DNA of 64,000 nucleotides from an uncultured Pelagibacteraceae bacterium (GCA_902604035.1 CACKXG010000001.1:34782-98781), one strand, 5' to 3'; shown: positions 41,375 to 51,997, counted from the stretch's first letter. Notes: a model not told the origin generated them from the sequence alone. Made by a program: numbers and translations.

Positions 41375-42436
41375 TTACGGAACTAAAACAGCTCGTCCCT
41401 TAACTTTACCGTCGTTAAGATCATGGAGCGCTTTATTAGCATCGTCCAATTTATATTCTTGCATGGATAGCTTCACTTTTCCTCGATCAGCTAACTCCAT
41501 CAATTCATATAACTCAGACCACGTTCCCACTAAATTACCTACGATTGTTTTTTCAGAAATAATTAAATCAACTGCTAATGATTTAATTTCTTCTCCGTAT
41601 CCAACAATGTAGTAAAAACCACCATTAGAAGTCATTTGAATTCCCATGGCAGTAGATCCTTTTTCACCTACGAAATCGATAACAGCTTCTGAACCTTTTC
41701 CTTTAGTTAGTTCTTGAACTTTTTCAATTTCGTTTCCATCAATTAAAACTCCATGATCACCACCGAGTTCCATTGCATGTTTTAAAGCTGCTTCAGATTT
41801 CTCAACTATAATAATGTCAGCGGCACACATTGCTTTCAAACATTGAATAGCGATATGACCTAAACCTCCTGCACCAATTATTGTACAGCTTTGACCTGGC
41901 AATAAATGTCTAGTTGCCTTTTTGACAACTCTATAAGCTGTAAGACCTGCATCTGAAAAAGGTGCAACATCTTTAGGTGCTAAAACTTTTGGAAGTTTAA
42001 TTAAATTTCTAACACTTGTTTTTAATAATTCAGAGTATCCACCTTCTTTGATACTTAATCCAGGAAATGCTCCAGCAGCAGCATGCATATCATTACCTCT
42101 TCTGCAATCTAAACAAGTACCACCCGTTCCTGATATTAATGGGTGCAAAATAACTGGATCACCTTTTTTATATTCTGTAACATCCTTACCTACGTCCTCT
42201 ACCCATCCTGCATTTTCATGTCCCATCACACATGGTAACAAAGTTCCATCTGGATCTTGAATATGTTTCCATACTCCTTCGATTATATGTAAATCTGTTC
42301 TGCAAACTCCTGCAGCACCAATTTTAACAATTACATCTGATGCCTTCTCAATCTTCGGATCTGGCATTTCTTCACCTGTAACCCAAACTTTTTCCTTCAT
42401 TTCTGGGTCATACTTGTGCAAAACCTGTGCTTTCAT
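41375..42436 (-). CDS. Zinc-dependent alcohol dehydrogenase (MDR family)
   Basis: GVCRTDLHIIEG, GHENAGWVEDVG, Rossmann GAGGLGHIAIQ. Confidence 0.92.
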   Translation of the reverse strand: MKAQVLHKYDPEMKEKVWVTGEEMPDPKIEKASDVIVKIGAAGVCRTDLHIIEGVWKHIQDPDGTLLPCVMGHENAGWVEDVGKDVTEYKKGDPVILHPLISGTGGTCLDCRRGNDMHAAAGAFPGLSIKEGGYSELLKTSVRNLIKLPKVLAPKDVAPFSDAGLTAYRVVKKATRHLLPGQSCTIIGAGGLGHIAIQCLKAMCAADIIIVEKSEAALKHAMELGGDHGVLIDGNEIEKVQELTKGKGSEAVIDFVGEKGSTAMGIQMTSNGGFYYIVGYGEEIKSLAVDLIISEKTIVGNLVGTWSELYELMELADRGKVKLSMQEYKLDDANKALHDLNDGKVKGRAVLVP

Positions 42437-42580
42437 CGTTTTCTCTCCCTTTTAATTTCTAAAACATTATTAAAAAATTGAATTGCTATGGAGTCAATGT
42501 CACTTTTAAGTGTTCAATTAATGGACAAATACAACCTGTGGTTAGTTGTTGAATACACTATTTTTAATTATCTTTTTGAG

Positions 42581-43669
42581 ATGGGAAATTTATCTTCACT
42601 AAAAAAAGAGTTTAAAGATATCCTTAAAAAAAGAGGAATGATGTCCTATGAAATGGGCAAGGAGATTTCTGATAGTTGGTCAAGATGCATCGCAGAAGGT
42701 CTGGATCCATTTAAAGATCCAAAACAAAGTGTAGTATCCTCTATTCAATTAAAAGAGATCAAAGAAAAAAATCAGTCTCTTAGAAAAATAGTTCTCCCAG
42801 AATTGGAACTTTTATACTCACAAATTGCTGGAACTAATTTTATGGTCGCATATTCAGATGAGAATGGGTTAGTGCTTGATACAATATATGACAAAACTTG
42901 TCTTCAAACAGATGTAGGTAAAACTGTAATACCTGGATCAATTTGGGCTGAAAAAGTGTGTGGCACTAACGGTTTGGGATTATCTGTAGAATTAAAAAAA
43001 CCAACAATTGTTTCTGGTAAAGAACATTTTTTTATAGCGCATGAAAATATATCTTGTTTCGCAAGTCCAATAATTAATTATGATGGTAAGACTATTGGAA
43101 TTATAGATGCTTCAACTGACTACATGTCTAGAGAGCAACATACTCTAGCTTTAGTGAAACTAGCAACCAGAAGTATCGAAACAAAATTATTTTTAAAAAA
43201 GTTTGAGCATGAATTAATTTTATCCTTTCATCCTCGACAAGAATATTTATCAACAACAAGTGTTGGTTTGTTGGCTATCAATGGAGATGGTCTAATTGTA
43301 GGTGCTAACAGTAATGCAAAAATTATGCTTAATGGATTGGTAGATCTTAAAAATGAAAATTTTAATAAAATTTTTACTAATACATTTTCATCTATCGCAT
43401 CAGATTTATTAAATAATAAAACATTAAAAATTACTGATCATTTGGGCTCATCTGTTTTTGTGGTCAAAAGTCAAATTTTTAAGGAAAATAAATTTGTTGA
43501 AACAAAAAAAGAAAAAAAACTGAGTACTTGTAAAAATTGTGAAGATACAAAAATTAAAAGAGAGAAATGTACTTTAATTAGATCAACTTTTGATGAAACA
43601 AATAATATCTCTGCAACTTCTAGAAAATTAGGTATTTCTAGAACAACAATTTATAAACACTTACAATAA
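42581..43669 (+). CDS. AcoR-like transcriptional regulator: GAF/PAS-like sensor and Fis-type HTH, no AAA+ domain
   Basis: N-terminal AcoR-like region (SDSWSRCIAEGLDP...WAEKVCGTNGLGLSVELKKPTIVSGKEHF...CFASPIINYDGKTIGIIDAS); C-terminal NNISATSRKLGISRTTIYKHLQ HTH; ORF track begins at 42488, MGNLSSLKKEF at 42581 is my preferred start. Confidence 0.82.
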   Translation: MGNLSSLKKEFKDILKKRGMMSYEMGKEISDSWSRCIAEGLDPFKDPKQSVVSSIQLKEIKEKNQSLRKIVLPELELLYSQIAGTNFMVAYSDENGLVLDTIYDKTCLQTDVGKTVIPGSIWAEKVCGTNGLGLSVELKKPTIVSGKEHFFIAHENISCFASPIINYDGKTIGIIDASTDYMSREQHTLALVKLATRSIETKLFLKKFEHELILSFHPRQEYLSTTSVGLLAINGDGLIVGANSNAKIMLNGLVDLKNENFNKIFTNTFSSIASDLLNNKTLKITDHLGSSVFVVKSQIFKENKFVETKKEKKLSTCKNCEDTKIKREKCTLIRSTFDETNNISATSRKLGISRTTIYKHLQ

Positions 43670-43675
43670 ATTTAC

Positions 43676-44590
43676 TTAATCAATTGGATAATCCCAAGCA
43701 TTACCGCCTATAACTTTAGAGATAGCTGAAAAATCTTTAGTATCATTTCCTTCTTTACAAAATTGATCATAAATTTCTAGAGCCATTTTTCCTAATGGTG
43801 TTTCAGCATTCACACTTTTCGCACAATCATTTGCAAGTTTAAGATCTTTATTCATCATGCCTGCAGAGAAACCTGGACGATAATTGTTATTTGAAGGCGT
43901 ACCATCAATTAAACCAGGTAAAGGTGGATATACTGAAATTGGCCAACTATTACCTGATGCATTTTTCATGATTTCATGAACTTTTTTAATATCTATATTT
44001 AATCTTTTTGCTAACATTAACGACTCTGAAGCAGCAATCATTGCAATGCCTAAGGCCATGTTGTTACAAATCTTGGCACCATTCCCACTACCTAAATCAC
44101 CTGCGTGAAATATATTTTTTCCCATGATTTTTAATAAAGGAAGCGCTTTTTCAAAAGCTTCTTTTGATCCACCAACCATTATATTTAAAGTTGCTTTTTG
44201 CGCTCCCATTACTCCACCACTAACTGGCGCATCAATCATTTCTATTCCTTTTTCTGAAGCTTTTTTTCCAATTTCAATAGAAGTTTGAATATCAATTGTA
44301 GAACAATCAATTAGCAAACAATTTTTTGATACTTTATTTATTATTCCATTATCACCTAAATAAACTTCCTTAGAATGCTTGCCCTCTGGAAGCATAGTAA
44401 TAACCGCATCAACATGATCTGTAATTAGATCATCTAAATTTTCGGCTATTTCAAGATTTTTATCTTTTGCAATCCCAAGCATTTTTTTTGAGACGTCAAA
44501 AACTTTTACAGATTTACCTGCCTTCATTAAATTTTCAGCCATTGGACAACCCATGTTGCCAACGCCAATGAAAGCTATCGATTGAGACAT
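43676..44590 (-). CDS. mmsB: 3-hydroxyisobutyrate dehydrogenase family protein
   Basis: SIAFIGVGNMGCPMAENLMKAGK; DAPVSGGVMGAQKATLNIMVGG; ASGNSWPISVYPPLPGLIDGTPSNNNYRPGFS; tartronate semialdehyde reductase is an alternative role given neighbours. Confidence 0.82.
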   Translation of the reverse strand: MSQSIAFIGVGNMGCPMAENLMKAGKSVKVFDVSKKMLGIAKDKNLEIAENLDDLITDHVDAVITMLPEGKHSKEVYLGDNGIINKVSKNCLLIDCSTIDIQTSIEIGKKASEKGIEMIDAPVSGGVMGAQKATLNIMVGGSKEAFEKALPLLKIMGKNIFHAGDLGSGNGAKICNNMALGIAMIAASESLMLAKRLNIDIKKVHEIMKNASGNSWPISVYPPLPGLIDGTPSNNNYRPGFSAGMMNKDLKLANDCAKSVNAETPLGKMALEIYDQFCKEGNDTKDFSAISKVIGGNAWDYPID

Positions 44591-44591
44591 T

Positions 44592-45545
44592 TTAATTTAC
44601 TTTATTAATACAATTTCCAGTTCTAAAAAACTCATCTAAATTATCAATTGCTAAATTTCCCATAGCAATTCTTGTATCTTTTGTTGCACTGCCCAGATGA
44701 GGTAAAACAAAAGCACTTGGAATTTTTAAATAACCAGGATTTAGATTTGGCTCATTTTTATAAACATCTAATCCTGCTGCATAAATTTTTCTTCTATTCA
44801 ATGCATCAATTAAAGCTTCATCATCAACTATATCACCTCTTGCAACATTAGTTATCACAGCACCTTTGGGGAAATACTCAACAGTCTCTTTATTTATCAA
44901 GTTCTCTGTTTCTTTTGTGGCTGGACAACAAATTGATAAAACATCTGAGACTGAAAAAAGACTTTTTATGCTGTCATGATATGTTGCACCTTGCTCTTTA
45001 TCTTCACTTAATTTTGAACGATTATGATAATGAATAACCATACCTAAAGATTTTGCAATTTTTGCAATTTTTTGGCCAATACGACCCATACCTAAAATTC
45101 CTAATCTTGTTCCTGTTAATTGTTTCCCAATTAAATAATCAGCAGACCATTTCCATCCACCTTCTTTTGCAGACCCTATTCCTTCGGAAGCTCTTCTACA
45201 TGCTCCTAAAATTAATAAAATTCCAATTTCTGCTGTTGCATCTGATAAAACTTCTGGTGTATTTGTTACTGCTATACCTCTATTTTTTGCTGCCTCTAAA
45301 TCAATGTTTCCAAATCCAACTGCAAAATTAGAGATAATTTTTACTGAGTTTGGTAATTGATTAATAGTTTCTGCATCTAATTTTTCAGTTAATGATGATA
45401 AAATTCCATCACATCCTTCACTCATTTCTATTATTTTTTTTTGAGAATAAAGTTCATCATTAGTATTAAACTTCGCATCAAATAATTTAGAAGCTTTATC
45501 TTCACTTTCTCTTATTAAACGTCTTGTAATTAAAACTTTTTTCAT
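44592..45545 (-). CDS. D-2-hydroxyacid dehydrogenase (glyoxylate/hydroxypyruvate reductase-like)
   Basis: LGILGMGRIGQKIAKIAKSLGM; NVARGDIVDDEALIDAL; GLDVYKNEP; VLPHLGSAT. Confidence 0.93.
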   Translation of the reverse strand: MKKVLITRRLIRESEDKASKLFDAKFNTNDELYSQKKIIEMSEGCDGILSSLTEKLDAETINQLPNSVKIISNFAVGFGNIDLEAAKNRGIAVTNTPEVLSDATAEIGILLILGACRRASEGIGSAKEGGWKWSADYLIGKQLTGTRLGILGMGRIGQKIAKIAKSLGMVIHYHNRSKLSEDKEQGATYHDSIKSLFSVSDVLSICCPATKETENLINKETVEYFPKGAVITNVARGDIVDDEALIDALNRRKIYAAGLDVYKNEPNLNPGYLKIPSAFVLPHLGSATKDTRIAMGNLAIDNLDEFFRTGNCINKVN

Positions 45546-45550
45546 AAATC

Positions 45551-46840
45551 CTATTTTAAAATTTCAGGTTTTGGTCCACCTGTGTACCAATCTAAAACTT
45601 CAATTGTATGTAATATAGGAACTTTAGTACCATGAGAAATTTGGGTAATACAACCAATATTTCCCGTAGAAATAAAATCAGGATTTAAACTCTCTATATT
45701 ATTAACTTTTTTCTCTAATAATTGTTTTGCAATTTTTGATTGTAAGATGTTGTAAGTTCCTGCTGATCCACAACATATATGTCCCTCTGGTATTTCCATT
45801 ATTTCATTATTAGTTTTTTCAAGTAAAGATATTGGTTGAGCATGAACTTTTTGCCCATGCTGCATTGAGCATGCAGAGTGATAAGCAACCTTATATTTTT
45901 TTCCTTTTGATTTTATATCTAATTTTAAACTATCAAAAATATATTCGGATATATCCCTTGTTAAATCAGATATCACTTTAGCTTTTTTACTAAGCTCTTT
46001 ATCATCTCTAAAAATAAATCCATAATCTTTCATAGTCGTTCCACAGCCTGATGTGTTTGATAAAATTGCATCTAAATTACCTTTTTGATGCTCTTCATAC
46101 CAAGTATTAATATTATTTTTAAAATCTTGATGAGCATCTTCCTCTTTTCCTAAATGATGATTTAATGATCCACAGCAACGAATTTTTTTTGGAACAACTA
46201 CCTCAACACCATGCCTATTTAATAATCTTATTGTTGCTTCATTTATTTGAGGAGATATTTCTTTTTGTACACAACCAGTCAATAATGCTACCCTTGCAAC
46301 TTTCTTTTTACCTGAAGCTTTATAAACTTCCTTAATTGGCAAATTTTTTTTTGGAAAACTACTTGGCATCAAATCGATCATATCTTTAATCCTTGAAGGC
46401 ATTAAAAATTTAAAAGGTTTACTTAATTTAACTAAAAAACTTGATAGTCTGAAAACTTTAGTATTTGGAAGGGTAATAGATAAAAAATATCTAATTAATT
46501 TATCAAAAGTAGATCTTTCATAATTTTTTTCGATATATTTTTTTCCATGATCAATTAGATGCATGTAATTAACACCAGCTGGACATGTGGTCATACAGCT
46601 GTAGCATGAAAGACATCTGTCTATATGTTTAACAACTTTTTCGGTTGGCTTTTTATTATTTTCCAACATATCTTTAATTAAATAAATTCTCCCTCTAGGG
46701 CCATCTAATTCGTCTCCTAAAATTCCATACGTAGGACACGTTGCGTTACACATTCCACAATGAACACATTTTTTAAATATTTTTTCAGAAGACTGATTGT
46801 CTTTATCTTTAAGTTGAGTTTCTGTGAAATTTGTTTGCAT
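45551..46840 (-). CDS. glcF: Glycolate oxidase iron-sulfur subunit
   Basis: CVHCGMCNATCPTYGILGDELDGPRGRI; CLSCYSCMTTCPAGVNYMHL; CCGS cysteine-rich domains. Confidence 0.95.
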   Translation of the reverse strand: MQTNFTETQLKDKDNQSSEKIFKKCVHCGMCNATCPTYGILGDELDGPRGRIYLIKDMLENNKKPTEKVVKHIDRCLSCYSCMTTCPAGVNYMHLIDHGKKYIEKNYERSTFDKLIRYFLSITLPNTKVFRLSSFLVKLSKPFKFLMPSRIKDMIDLMPSSFPKKNLPIKEVYKASGKKKVARVALLTGCVQKEISPQINEATIRLLNRHGVEVVVPKKIRCCGSLNHHLGKEEDAHQDFKNNINTWYEEHQKGNLDAILSNTSGCGTTMKDYGFIFRDDKELSKKAKVISDLTRDISEYIFDSLKLDIKSKGKKYKVAYHSACSMQHGQKVHAQPISLLEKTNNEIMEIPEGHICCGSAGTYNILQSKIAKQLLEKKVNNIESLNPDFISTGNIGCITQISHGTKVPILHTIEVLDWYTGGPKPEILK

Positions 46841-48132
46841 TAAAAGTCCTTATACATTTTTCCAGGATTAAATAATCCTCTAGGGTCAAAACTTTCTTTG
46901 ATTTTTTTTGATATCATTAATTTTGTATCATCAATCGTAAATAATTTTTCTGTAAATTCAAAATCCTCAGATTTTTTAATTATTGTTACATATCCGTCAT
47001 TTTGAATTATTGTATTTTTTACTTCTTTTATATTTTGATTACCAGGTACCTCAATCCAAAATAATGCCCCAGACCAATCAATAAAATATCTGTATTTATT
47101 TTTGAGAAAACTCATCATTTTTTCAGATTTTGAAGGAGGCACAACTGCTCTTAAAAGATTATTTTTGGTTTCAGAAAATAATTGTAAACTATTTATACTT
47201 TTCCAAAAAAGATCGGATTGATAAATATCTAAATTTGATGTTTTGTATTTTTTTAAATCCATTTCGTTTGAAATATCCTTAATTCTTTCCTTAATAGAAT
47301 TTTGATCCCCTTCAATTCTAAATGCAAAAAAAGCACCCTCTTGATCTAAATCATTTAATTTAAATGCTTTACTTTTATTTGGTGTAAATTTTTTAGATTT
47401 GGGTTCATCTGGTACAAACACTGCACCTGATATTTCATTGCTAGAACTCAAAACCATATTAAATAAGTCTGAAATTATTTTTGGATCTTTCTCATAAATA
47501 ATAATTGTATTTTGAGATGGTTTTTTTGCTGATATTTTTAAAGTGACTTCTGTAAGAGCAACCAATGTTCCAAAAGAGCCACTAACTAATTTAGATAAAT
47601 CATATCCAGTCACATTTTTAACAACTGTGCCTCCTGATTTAATTATGTCGCCCTTTCCATTGACCCCTCTAAAACCTAAAATAAAATCTCTTACACTACC
47701 TACTTTAAATCTTCTTGAGCCTGCAAAATTGCAAGAAACACATCCGCCAGCTGTCCCTTTATTTGATTTTCCTTCTTTAAGGTAACCAAAATCAGTTGGC
47801 TCAAATGAAAGTTCTTGATTATTTTTTTCTAAAATATTTTCTATATCTTTTATCAGTGTTCCTGGTTTGACCTTTATATACAGCTCCTCAGGAAGATATT
47901 CGATTACTCCAGATAAACTTAAAAAATCTAAGCTCTTTGCCGCTTGAACATTATATCCAATAAATTTTTTACTATTACTTCCGTGGATATCGATTGGAAA
48001 TTTTTTTTTATAAGCTTCTTTGATTAGTTCTGAAACCTCTAACTCACTTGTGGGTGACAGATGATTAGAATCTTGGAAGATCTGGGAATTTTTCTTCTCC
48101 TCTGTGAACATGAACTCTTCCTTCCTCCGCAC
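46840..48132 (-). CDS. glcE: Glycolate oxidase FAD-binding subunit GlcE
   Basis: IDIHGSNSKKFIG, GTAGGCVSCNFAGSRRFKVGSVRDFILGFRGVNGKGDIIKSGGTVVKNVTGYDLSKL; overlaps glcD, real start may be downstream of 48132. Confidence 0.92.
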   Translation of the reverse strand: MRRKEEFMFTEEKKNSQIFQDSNHLSPTSELEVSELIKEAYKKKFPIDIHGSNSKKFIGYNVQAAKSLDFLSLSGVIEYLPEELYIKVKPGTLIKDIENILEKNNQELSFEPTDFGYLKEGKSNKGTAGGCVSCNFAGSRRFKVGSVRDFILGFRGVNGKGDIIKSGGTVVKNVTGYDLSKLVSGSFGTLVALTEVTLKISAKKPSQNTIIIYEKDPKIISDLFNMVLSSSNEISGAVFVPDEPKSKKFTPNKSKAFKLNDLDQEGAFFAFRIEGDQNSIKERIKDISNEMDLKKYKTSNLDIYQSDLFWKSINSLQLFSETKNNLLRAVVPPSKSEKMMSFLKNKYRYFIDWSGALFWIEVPGNQNIKEVKNTIIQNDGYVTIIKKSEDFEFTEKLFTIDDTKLMISKKIKESFDPRGLFNPGKMYKDF

Positions 48133-49561
48133 ATTTTCTTAATATTGGATAAACTTTTCCAGGATTTAAAAGATTTTTTTCATCTAATGACATTTTAATA
48201 TTTATTTGTTGCTGAATATCATTGTCATTAAATGCTTCACACATTAACTCTCTTTTTTCAATTCCTATCCCATGTTCACCAGATAATGCTCCACCCATTC
48301 TGACACAAGCTTTAAGAATTTCAGCACCAAATTCCTCTGTTCTTCTAAGTTCCTCTTTATTGCTTCCATCAAAAAGAATTAATGGATGTAAATTACCATC
48401 TCCAGCATGAAAACCATTTGCTACTCCCAAATTATATTTCTTTGATAATCTACTTATCTCTTTAAGAATTTCTGAAAGCTTTCCTCTCGGAATTGTTCCA
48501 TCCATACAATAATAATCAGGTGCCATTGCTCCACATGCGGGAAAAGCTGCTTTTCTTCCTGACCAAAATCCTAATCTTTCTTTTTCATTTTTACTTAACT
48601 TAAAGCTATTTGATTTATTTTTTTCTGCTATTTGTTTTATTTGTTTAAACAATTCTTCCACCTCGGATTTCGTTCCATCAAGTTCAACAATCATTAAAAC
48701 TTCAGCATCCATGGGATAACCTGCATGAACAAATTTCTCTGTTGCATCAATTAAAGCTTTATCCATTATTTCCATACCTGCTGGTGTAATTCCATTTGAA
48801 ATAATATCTGTTACACAATTCCCTCCGTCTTCAATTGTTGGAAAACCAATTAAAGCAGCTTTAACAGTTTGTGGATTTTTTAAAATTTTAACTGTCACTT
48901 CTGTAATCACACCTAACAATCCTTCAGATCCACAGATTAGTCCTAATAAATCGTATCCCTCTTGATCTAAAGTTTTTCCACCTATTCTACAAATAGTTCC
49001 ATCCATCATAACCATCTCAACTCCTAAAATGTTATTTGTTGTGGTTCCGTATTTTAATGAATGAACACCTCCAGAGTTTTCAGCAACATTTCCACCTATT
49101 GAGCAAGCTAACTGACTTGAAGGATCTGGGGCATAGTAATATCCCTTATGCTTAACTGCATGAGTAATTGATAAATTTGTAACACCCGGTTGAGTAACAA
49201 CACACTTGTTATCAAAATCTATATCTAAAATTTTATTAAATTTTCCAAGTCCTAATAAAATTGCATCATTTAATGGAAGAGCTCCACCTGAAAGACCAGT
49301 TCCTGCTCCTCTTGGAATAACTTTAATATTTTCTCTATGGCAAAACTTTAATATCTCGCTTACTTCCTGAGTATTTTCAGGTAGTACAACGGCTAAAGGT
49401 AAATTTTTGTAAGCAGCTAGTGCATCTGTTTCGTAAGGTCTTATTTCATCTAATTCACTTAAAACATTTTTTTTATCTGTAAATTGTTTAAGATTATTTA
49501 CAATTAAGTCTTTTTTACTGACTATTGTTCTATCAACTTTTGGCAAAGCTATTTCAGACAT
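48065..49561 (-). CDS. glcD: Glycolate oxidase subunit GlcD
   Basis: VIPRGAGTGLSGGALPL; DPSSQLACSIGGNVAENSGGVHSLKYGTTTNNILGVE; GALSGEHGIGIEKRE. Confidence 0.96.
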   Translation of the reverse strand: MSEIALPKVDRTIVSKKDLIVNNLKQFTDKKNVLSELDEIRPYETDALAAYKNLPLAVVLPENTQEVSEILKFCHRENIKVIPRGAGTGLSGGALPLNDAILLGLGKFNKILDIDFDNKCVVTQPGVTNLSITHAVKHKGYYYAPDPSSQLACSIGGNVAENSGGVHSLKYGTTTNNILGVEMVMMDGTICRIGGKTLDQEGYDLLGLICGSEGLLGVITEVTVKILKNPQTVKAALIGFPTIEDGGNCVTDIISNGITPAGMEIMDKALIDATEKFVHAGYPMDAEVLMIVELDGTKSEVEELFKQIKQIAEKNKSNSFKLSKNEKERLGFWSGRKAAFPACGAMAPDYYCMDGTIPRGKLSEILKEISRLSKKYNLGVANGFHAGDGNLHPLILFDGSNKEELRRTEEFGAEILKACVRMGGALSGEHGIGIEKRELMCEAFNDNDIQQQINIKMSLDEKNLLNPGKVYPILRKCAEEGRVHVHRGEEKFPDLPRF

Positions 49562-49564
49562 AAC

Positions 49565-50728
49565 TTAGCCTAGCATTTTTTTGATATTTTCCAATGCGTT
49601 AGAAATGTTATCTCGAGAGGCTGCAAAGCTAAATCTGACGTAATCTTTACATGTTTTACCAAAAGCAGTACCCGGAACTATAGCAACACCTGCTTCATGC
49701 ATAGCTCTTTTACAGAATTCACTTCCATCCATTCCGGTTCCAATAACTTTAGGAAATGCATAAAATGCTCCACCTGGTAAACTACATTCTACACCTGGTA
49801 AGCTATTCAAGCCTTCATGAATTAATTTTCTTCTCAATGTAAATTTTTCCATCATCTCATTAATTGAATCATCAGGCCCATCTAAAGCTGCAATACCTGC
49901 AAACTGTGCTGCTGCATTTACACATGAAACACTATTGATTAATAATTTATTTACATGCTCAACTAAATTCTCTGGCCAAAAACTCCAACCAAGTCTCCAA
50001 CCCGTCATAGAATAAGCTTTACTCCAGCCTTCTAATACAATTAATCTTTCTCTTAATTCAGGATAATTAAAAAATGTAGGCATTTCTTTTCCATCAAAAA
50101 TTTGTCTACTATAAATTTCATCACTTAAAATAGTAACGTGAGGATGTTTTTTTAAACCTTCAGCTAACTTATCTATTTCTGGTTTTTCTACAAAACTTCC
50201 TGTTGGATTGTTTGGATTGATTAAAATTAACAATCTAGTTTTATCAGTAATTAAAGATAAAATTTTATCTGCACTAAATTTAAGATCTTTATCTTCTGTT
50301 AAATCATAAGGAACTGATGTTGAGCCAGTATAATTAATCATAGACTCATAAATTGGGAAAGCAGGTGTTGGATGAATAATTTCAACTCCAGGCTCACCAA
50401 AACATTGTATTGCATAATGCATCGTTGGTTTTCCACCTGGCATAATTATAATTCTTTCAGGATCTACTTCTGCACTGTAACGTTTTTTTATCCATCTAGT
50501 TACTGCTTGTCTGCATTCTAAAATTCCATTTGAAAGAACATATCCATGATGACCGTCATCTAAAGCTTTTTTAGCTGCATCAACAACATGTTTTGGAGTT
50601 TTAAAATCAGGTTGACCTAATCCTAAATGAATCATTGGTTTGCCTTGTGCTTCAAGTTTTTTTGCTTCAGCTAAAACTGAAAAGGCACTTTCTGTTCCAA
50701 GTCTACTTAAAGATTTTGCTAGTTCCAT
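49565..50728 (-). CDS. Class I/II pyridoxal-phosphate aminotransferase
   Basis: INPNNPTGSFVEK; SDEIYSRQIFDG; EGWSKAYSMTGWRLGW PLP-Lys motif. Confidence 0.93.
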   Translation of the reverse strand: MELAKSLSRLGTESAFSVLAEAKKLEAQGKPMIHLGLGQPDFKTPKHVVDAAKKALDDGHHGYVLSNGILECRQAVTRWIKKRYSAEVDPERIIIMPGGKPTMHYAIQCFGEPGVEIIHPTPAFPIYESMINYTGSTSVPYDLTEDKDLKFSADKILSLITDKTRLLILINPNNPTGSFVEKPEIDKLAEGLKKHPHVTILSDEIYSRQIFDGKEMPTFFNYPELRERLIVLEGWSKAYSMTGWRLGWSFWPENLVEHVNKLLINSVSCVNAAAQFAGIAALDGPDDSINEMMEKFTLRRKLIHEGLNSLPGVECSLPGGAFYAFPKVIGTGMDGSEFCKRAMHEAGVAIVPGTAFGKTCKDYVRFSFAASRDNISNALENIKKMLG

Positions 50729-50833
50729 AATTAAAATTTTAAATTAAAGTTGGCAAACTAAACGAAAAATAGGTCTTTGTCTATTTAGATAAAATAATTA
50801 ATTTTATTGATTAATTGTTAAATCTCCTTTATT

Positions 50834-51985
50834 TTAGTTTCTATATATTATTTTTGACGCATCAAGATCTTTAACAGACTTACAGCCCATTAAAATCATA
50901 TTTCTTCTAATTTCTTTTTGCATGTTTTCTAAAAGTCTTTCAACACCTTTTTGTCCACCGGCACCTAAGCTAAAAAGAAATGCTTTTCCAAAACTACATG
51001 CTGTTGCTCCTGCGGCTAAAGCTTTGAGAACATGTGTTCCTCTTCTTACACCACCATCAAGAATAATTTCTAATTTATCACCAACTGCATCTGAAATTGC
51101 TTTAACTTGATCAAATGGAGATCTTGATCCATCAAGTTGTCTTCCTCCATGATTTGAAATCATAATTGCTGTACAACCAATATCTATTGCTCTTTTAGCA
51201 TCTTCTACTGACATTACGCCTTTTAATGCCATAGGCTTATTCCATTTTTTAATACAATATTCTGCATCTTTCCAATTCATTGCTGGATCATATTGTTCAT
51301 TAATATAATCCATAACTGATTTTGCAATATTAGTACCTTTATCAGTTTTGTTTTTAATATTTGCTAATTCAAATTTTTTATTAGTAAAGTATTTGAAAAC
51401 CCATCCAGGTCTCATTGCAAAACTCAATAAACTATCCAAAGTAAATTTAGGTGGTGTAGTAAAACCTGTTCTATGATCTCTTTCTCGGTTTCCAGCAACT
51501 AGTGTATCTACAGTAATGCACATTCCATCAAAATTTGCTCTACTGCATCTTTCAATCAAATCATCAGTAATTGATTTGTCTTTGTGAATATAAAGTTGAA
51601 AAAGTTTTGGCCCACTAGAAACATTAGCAACCTCTTCAATTGAAAAAGATGCCATTGTGGACATGCTATAAATTGTATCAAACTTTTCTGCAGCTCTTGC
51701 GGAAGCTTTATCACCCTCAGGGTCATACAAACTTTGCATTGCCGTAGGAGATAAAAATAACGGCATACTGATTTTTCTACCAAAAACAGTGGTAGATAAA
51801 TCTGGCTCGCCAACACTATTAAGAATATTAGGAACTAAATCACAATCATTAAAAGCATCTGTATTTCTATTTAAAGTGACTTCGTCATCTGCTCCACCAT
51901 CAATATAATGAAAAATAGGAGCGGGTAATTTCTTTTTTGCTAATTTTCTAAAATCTTCAAAATTATAACAGTCATTGATTTTCAT
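50834..51985 (-). CDS. FMN-dependent alpha-hydroxy-acid dehydrogenase (LldD-like)
   Basis: FHYIDGGADDEVTLNRN; MALKGVMSVEDAKRAIDIGCTAIMISNHGGRQLDGSRSPFD. Confidence 0.93.
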   Translation of the reverse strand: MKINDCYNFEDFRKLAKKKLPAPIFHYIDGGADDEVTLNRNTDAFNDCDLVPNILNSVGEPDLSTTVFGRKISMPLFLSPTAMQSLYDPEGDKASARAAEKFDTIYSMSTMASFSIEEVANVSSGPKLFQLYIHKDKSITDDLIERCSRANFDGMCITVDTLVAGNRERDHRTGFTTPPKFTLDSLLSFAMRPGWVFKYFTNKKFELANIKNKTDKGTNIAKSVMDYINEQYDPAMNWKDAEYCIKKWNKPMALKGVMSVEDAKRAIDIGCTAIMISNHGGRQLDGSRSPFDQVKAISDAVGDKLEIILDGGVRRGTHVLKALAAGATACSFGKAFLFSLGAGGQKGVERLLENMQKEIRRNMILMGCKSVKDLDASKIIYRN

Positions 51986-51997
51986 GATGTTTCTTTA

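Noticed and set aside
42501-42512. cacttttaagtg inverted repeat as operator for the AcoR-like regulator
   Set aside because: Only 5-bp arms in AT-rich DNA; too weak to call without comparative data.
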